In this document: piece after piece, positions 59,419-64,000 of the stretch
Numbering within the stretch: the first letter of the stretch is position 1
Layout: every line of letters starts with the position of its first letter
The notes under the pieces: generated by a model
What the model saw: only the letters and a program-made list of their open reading frames with translations
What the model was told of the DNA's origin: nothing
Databases searched by the model: none
Translations under genes and position numbers: made by a program
DNA from: Holacanthus passer
Lineage: Eukaryota; Chordata; Actinopteri; Pomacanthidae
Length of the DNA: 64,000 nucleotides
Direction: 5' to 3'
NCBI GenBank assembly: GCA_025331565.1
Contig: JAFREQ010000035.1
Span: 3,162,001-3,226,000, forward strand

Positions 59419-62400
59419 GTGAGTAACAAGGGCTCCTTTTCACTTGATTGTCAGGGATGTTGAGTACATTTGGATGAATGAGAAATATTAGAAGTCTGAT
59501 GCTTTATATTTGAAATATTGAACACCAGCATTGATGAATAAACCCTTTTCATGTCTTGTTTTGTTTTGTTTGACCAAATGTCCAAAACCTATAAGTATTC
59601 AGTTTACTGTCATATGTGACAAAGAGCAGCATCAAATCCTGTCATTTCAGAAGCTGGAACCTGTGAAGTTTGTTTCATTATTTTGCTTGAAATATGACTG
59701 AAGTGATCAATTGATAATCAAAAATAGTTGCAGATTTATGTTCTGCTGATCGATGGTTTAAGCTGTAGTGCTGTCACCTAAAATAGTTTTAAAATTTTAG
59801 GTCAAGAAATTCTGATATTAGAGGAACTATTTGATTTTGGACTTCAGGAAAATAAAACCCAACTCAAGCATGTTCTCTTAATGTTGAGAGAGGAGAGCAA
59901 CAGAAAGAGTTGGTGTTAAACACGAAAAGAGATTTCTGTGTAATCTCATGGGCTGAGCTATGAGAGTGTTCCTGTTTTTGTATTACATATAATGCTAAAA
60001 TTGTTCTTAAGTAGAAATATTTTAAAGTAGTGAAACTTGTCTTTGGTTGCATCTGGTTGCCCAGTTGAATGCCAGCATCAGTCTGTGCCATCAAAATGAC
60101 ACATTAACATCTATATTCAGGAAGATGAGTAACATTATTCCAAAAAAAAAAAAAAACAACCCAACTAACTAAATTGACTTGTCTATAAGTTTGCTTTAAT
60201 ATTCAATAAGTAGCTCAGCTATCTGGGCTTGTGTCTGCATGCCTGCAGGCTGCAAAGTACTTCAAAACCTGACAGATAGGAGAGCAGGACATTGTGATGG
60301 AAAATAATTGCTGTGACCTTTCGGATCCCTCTGCTTGTCAACACGCAGTTATTTTGCACCAGCGGTTATAAACGAGACAAACGTGAGCAAATTCAGCTTT
60401 GAGAAAAAATATGCTCATGACACGGAGAGGTTGTGACCAGGCCTCTTTGTCATTCTCTGTCACTGTCTTTCTCTTTCTTTTCTTAGTGTGTGAGTGTGTG
60501 TTGGACAAGAAACATTCATCTTATATCCTATAGTGGGCAACCACACACTGCCATGTACCAGAATGTGCTTTATCTGTAGCTTTTGCAGCTGAGGATGTTT
60601 GAGTGCTGCATGTCTAAGATTAGAGTCCCCTCCCCAACACCCCCACCCCAGCATGGCCCTGCGTGTGTGTGTGTGTGTGTGTGAGCGAGCGAGAGAGAGA
60701 CAGTAAGAGAACCTCAATTACTCTCTAATAGTCCAGTATGATCAATGCCTTTTGTAAACTGCAGTTCTGTTTACAGTAATTGCCTCTTTCATCCAGCTAC
60801 ACTATTGTGTTGCAAATAGTTACTCCTTTATCTAGCTGAAGGTTAATTGGCTCTTTTGTCAAGCACGCTCCAAAAAAAGTTAAACATGATATAAACAAAA
60901 AGCACGACTGCCACCCATTTTGAAGACCAGGACATAAAACTGGGGATTCATTCCCAGTGTGCTGCAGTGAGCAAGAATCAACAGATAATCGATATTATAA
61001 CTTTCTTTTCCAAGTTGTAAAATATTCCTTTAAAGACCAACAGGATGCAAAATAACTCAAGCTCTTCATTTAGGACTTTTATTCTGAAATGGCAAACGCT
61101 GCAGGTCATATGAGGTCAAATGCCACTTTGTCAGGTATCAGTAATCAGCACCTTCTCATATGCTAAGTGCTCGAAGGCAAAATGAGACAGGTAACATTAC
61201 TCTAAAGAAATGATCTGTACCCATGTGCAGCCAAAAAACTCAAAATTTAGATTCTCAAAAATCACGACAGCGTATGTAAATACAGACAAACCACATCAAC
61301 AAAGAACAGTAATCACGAGCTGGATCTGACCAACATAGATGTAACTGATACACACACATACTGTATATATAGCACTATATATATAAGTGTATAGGAATGC
61401 ACCCACCCGCCTTTGCAGCAGTGTTTACAAAGGCAACCCCCCCTTTTTTACAACTGTATGCACTCAAAATTGATTTATATATCATCATATTCTAATATCG
61501 AAGTCATGAAGCGACCACAGCAAGGCCACCTATTCTTGATATTCATTTTTTAAGTCGCTCTTAGGATGCAAGAGACGAGTCTGCTCTCACTGCTGAGATT
61601 CTCATACTAAGTAGTTTCTTTGATGGCAATGAAGCTTCTGCGTGCTGTAATTGGACAGAACAGCCGAGGATGGTAATGAGGATGATTTCTCTGTTGGCTT
61701 TGGATGATCTGCTCAGGATTCTAGACACATTCATCGTTTCTCCTCCCTTTTCTTCTCCCTGTCTTTTAGAATGGCTTTACTGAGGTACAGTTTTGTAGGT
61801 TTGTGGTAGAAGTGAAACTGAAAACAACATTCATATTTATCTGCTCTAAAAGTTTGATACAATTTGTTAACAGCATTTATGGCTAAATGACACAAAACAT
61901 GTTGCAAATATTCTTGGGAGAGCTGTGTTGTGGTCACACACATGCACGTGGCGAGGCTTAAGCATGCAATAATTGGTTAATTAATTGCATTGGCATCCTA
62001 TTTCTTCGACAACGTTGAGCCAATCTTCACCATCTGTGACAGAAAACATCTTTTTTTTTTTACTTCTTATTAACAGAATTTCGATACTTCGAACCATTTG
62101 CTCAGATCATGCAAATGAATGTGACGACAAAGCTGCAGAAACAGGAAATGAGCTGCGTTTCCATGTTGCTCAGTAGATGCACAAATTCTCAATGAAGCTG
62201 TTTGCAAATACTTTCAGCCCGTGGCATCAACTTCCATGAAGAGCTTTGTCAAAGAACAAGCAAAAAAAAAGGGAAGAAAGCAGATATATTGTGGATGCAT
62301 TTATTGCATGCGTTCAAATGGGCTCTTTTACTCTGAAGCAGGTGGAGGCATTTTGGTTCAGTCACACCTTTGATGTGCAGAGAGCAGGTCTTATCATCAC

Positions 62401-64000
62401 TGGAGGTTTAAAATCATACGTGAACAGGAAATGGCAATACTACAGCAGTGGCATTCAACCTTTTTTTCACCCCTTCATCAACACTATCAGTCAAAATGTT
62501 CTCATTTGAACTGATTTTAAATTGCATGTTATTCAGCTCTATTAATCAAATAAAAGTGGATATTGTTCCAGTATTTTTTCAAACAACTGGTCAGTGTTTC
62601 ATTTGATTTGCATTTCGATGTTTCGACCAATTATCCATTACTTTTAGCCATTTCACCATTTTTTTTTGTCAAATCATAATTTAAACTTTGTGAGCTTCTC
62701 CACAATCTTTAAAAGTGCCCTGTGGAAACTGCAGAATTACCCCCTGGACTACAAGTGCCCCTGGTTGGGAATCACTGTCTGAGAGTGCACGCAACATTTA
62801 CAATAACTGACATGCTCAGGAGTCACAGTTGAGTAGCTTTTTTTTCTTTGAGTGAATCATTTTTAACATCCCTGCGGTTCTGTCACAAACACTCACCACT
62901 TACTTCAGACCATTCGGTTGTGACAAAGCGGGCAGTGAAGACACAAACAGGAAGCGAGCCATATCTCTGTAATGCTTTCCCCACTCACGATCAAAGCTCC
63001 TCGGCCGATAGATGTTTCCACATTGTACCTGCTTGCAGTCTGCTCTTGCATTTGCTGACCCTCATTCCATCACTACAATATGTTCTTGCTTTTGCTGTAC
63101 ATTACAAAACACTTGAATGCACAGGCCTCGATCTCAGTTCGCCTGTCAAACAAACCGGCATTTAAGTAACGTGGTGTATTATTTTCAATGCACATGTGCT
63201 TGTGAGTCAATATTGTGTGTACAGTTGAAAAGCTGGAGATTCATATCAAGCCATGTGCTCATAAATAATAAATAGAGTAGTTTTCCTCTGAGAATCAGAT
63301 GCAGATATTCAGTGAAATATTTCAGAGTACTGGAGTCGTCCGAGGTCATGACAAAATGGAAAATTGCTGCAAATTGTTTTGGAGGCACCAGTTGAGAGGA
63401 TTATATGATTTTTAAGAACAGAAATGTACATATGCACACACACACACACACACGCAAGGGCCAGGCTATTATCATGCCCGACATGTTAATCTCACCCCCT
63501 CGGTGAATACATAAATCACAATGTGAGGCCAGGCCGAGCAGGCAGTAAGTCATGTGGCTAGAGATCACACTCTTATCTTCACTGTCCTGCTGATCCTCTG
63601 CTTCGGGGAATGAAAGGTAATCTTTTTCCTGCTGTGGGCAGAAAATCGATAGGCGGACAGAGCAGAGGTACCAGGTCACTTAAGTCGTCCTGTGTCGCCT
63701 GCTGTGTGTGTGTGTGTCACATTATTTTATCGCTGCATTGTATTTTTCCTCAGCAGTTTGAAAATTGATGGAAAGATCCAACTGTGAGGCTTTGAGTCAG
63801 CTCCTTGTTTCTGTCATGTGTTGTTAGATTTACAGTAATATCAAGAGGGACACTTCAGACTATTGAGATGCAAATTTTCAGCTATTTATACAGAAAAGAT
63901 TAGACGAGAGAGTTTTTTAAACGAGGACTGTCCTGGTTTGGTTTCATACACCAGAGATCAACTTAAAGGATAATTCTAGTTCATTATAAGAAGAAGTCAG
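59419..64000 (+). other. Intron of fam78a (continues past the window)
   Basis: Non-coding. It includes an ATCGATTA-type repeat remnant (about 59650-59775), (GT)n at 60664-60682, a hAT-type element (62443-62780) and (CA)n at 63435-63454. No exon or RNA gene was recognised. Confidence 0.7.
62443..62780. mobile_element. hAT-like non-autonomous element
   Basis: It opens CAGCAGTGGCATTCAACCTT and closes TGGTTGGGAATCACTG. These ends are imperfect inverted copies of the CAGTGGTTCCCAACC-type terminus common to hAT elements. The length is about 340 bases with no coding capacity. Confidence 0.65.

Noticed and set aside
1..64000. CRISPR arrays, operons, phage or bacterial elements, tRNA or rRNA genes
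   Set aside because: The window is intron-bearing vertebrate DNA; none of these patterns was seen.

Overview
The window is vertebrate nuclear DNA, almost certainly from a teleost fish. The genes have GT-AG introns, AATAAA polyadenylation signals and no operons. The intergenic DNA carries repeat families typical of fish: hAT-type elements, a LINE 3' tail ending near GGACTAATAAAGG, and (CA)n tracts. Five protein-coding genes could be reconstructed from exon-phase arithmetic and remembered family sequences; no database search was run. The block fam78a / plpp7 / prrc2b matches human 9q34.13 in order and orientation, and edf1 is also a 9q34 gene in human.

Layout, left to right. (1) About 1.1-6.0 kb, + strand: the last two coding exons and 3'UTR of a PEAK-family pseudokinase, closest to PRAG1; its 5' part lies outside the window. 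(2) 6-12.5 kb: intergenic. (3) 12.5-16.7 kb, - strand: complete edf1 (MBF1), five coding exons, 148 aa. (4) 17.3-20 kb, - strand: a 135-aa coiled-coil protein I do not recognise. (5) 21.2-44.5 kb, - strand: prrc2b, 30 coding exons of about 2,230 codons, a 2.2-kb 3'UTR and a non-coding first exon in CpG-rich sequence. (6) 49.4-56.4 kb, - strand: plpp7 (NET39), two coding exons. (7) 57.9 kb to the end, + strand: the 5' end of fam78a, divergent from plpp7; its later exons lie beyond the window.

These are unrelated cellular genes, not one pathway. The PEAK-like protein is a signalling scaffold. EDF1 responds to collided ribosomes and acts as a coactivator. PRRC2B is an RNA-binding translation-initiation factor. 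PLPP7 is a muscle nuclear-envelope protein. FAM78A has no known function.

I found no new multi-gene system. The points most worth checking are: two reading-frame breaks in prrc2b, each shown by an exon whose length does not fit its neighbours' phases; a uORF overlapping the prrc2b start codon; the unrecognised 135-aa gene; an MGxxxS lipidation-type N-terminus on FAM78A; a polyglycine expansion and an altered phosphatase motif in PLPP7; two perfect intronic hairpins; and composite promoter elements between plpp7 and fam78a.
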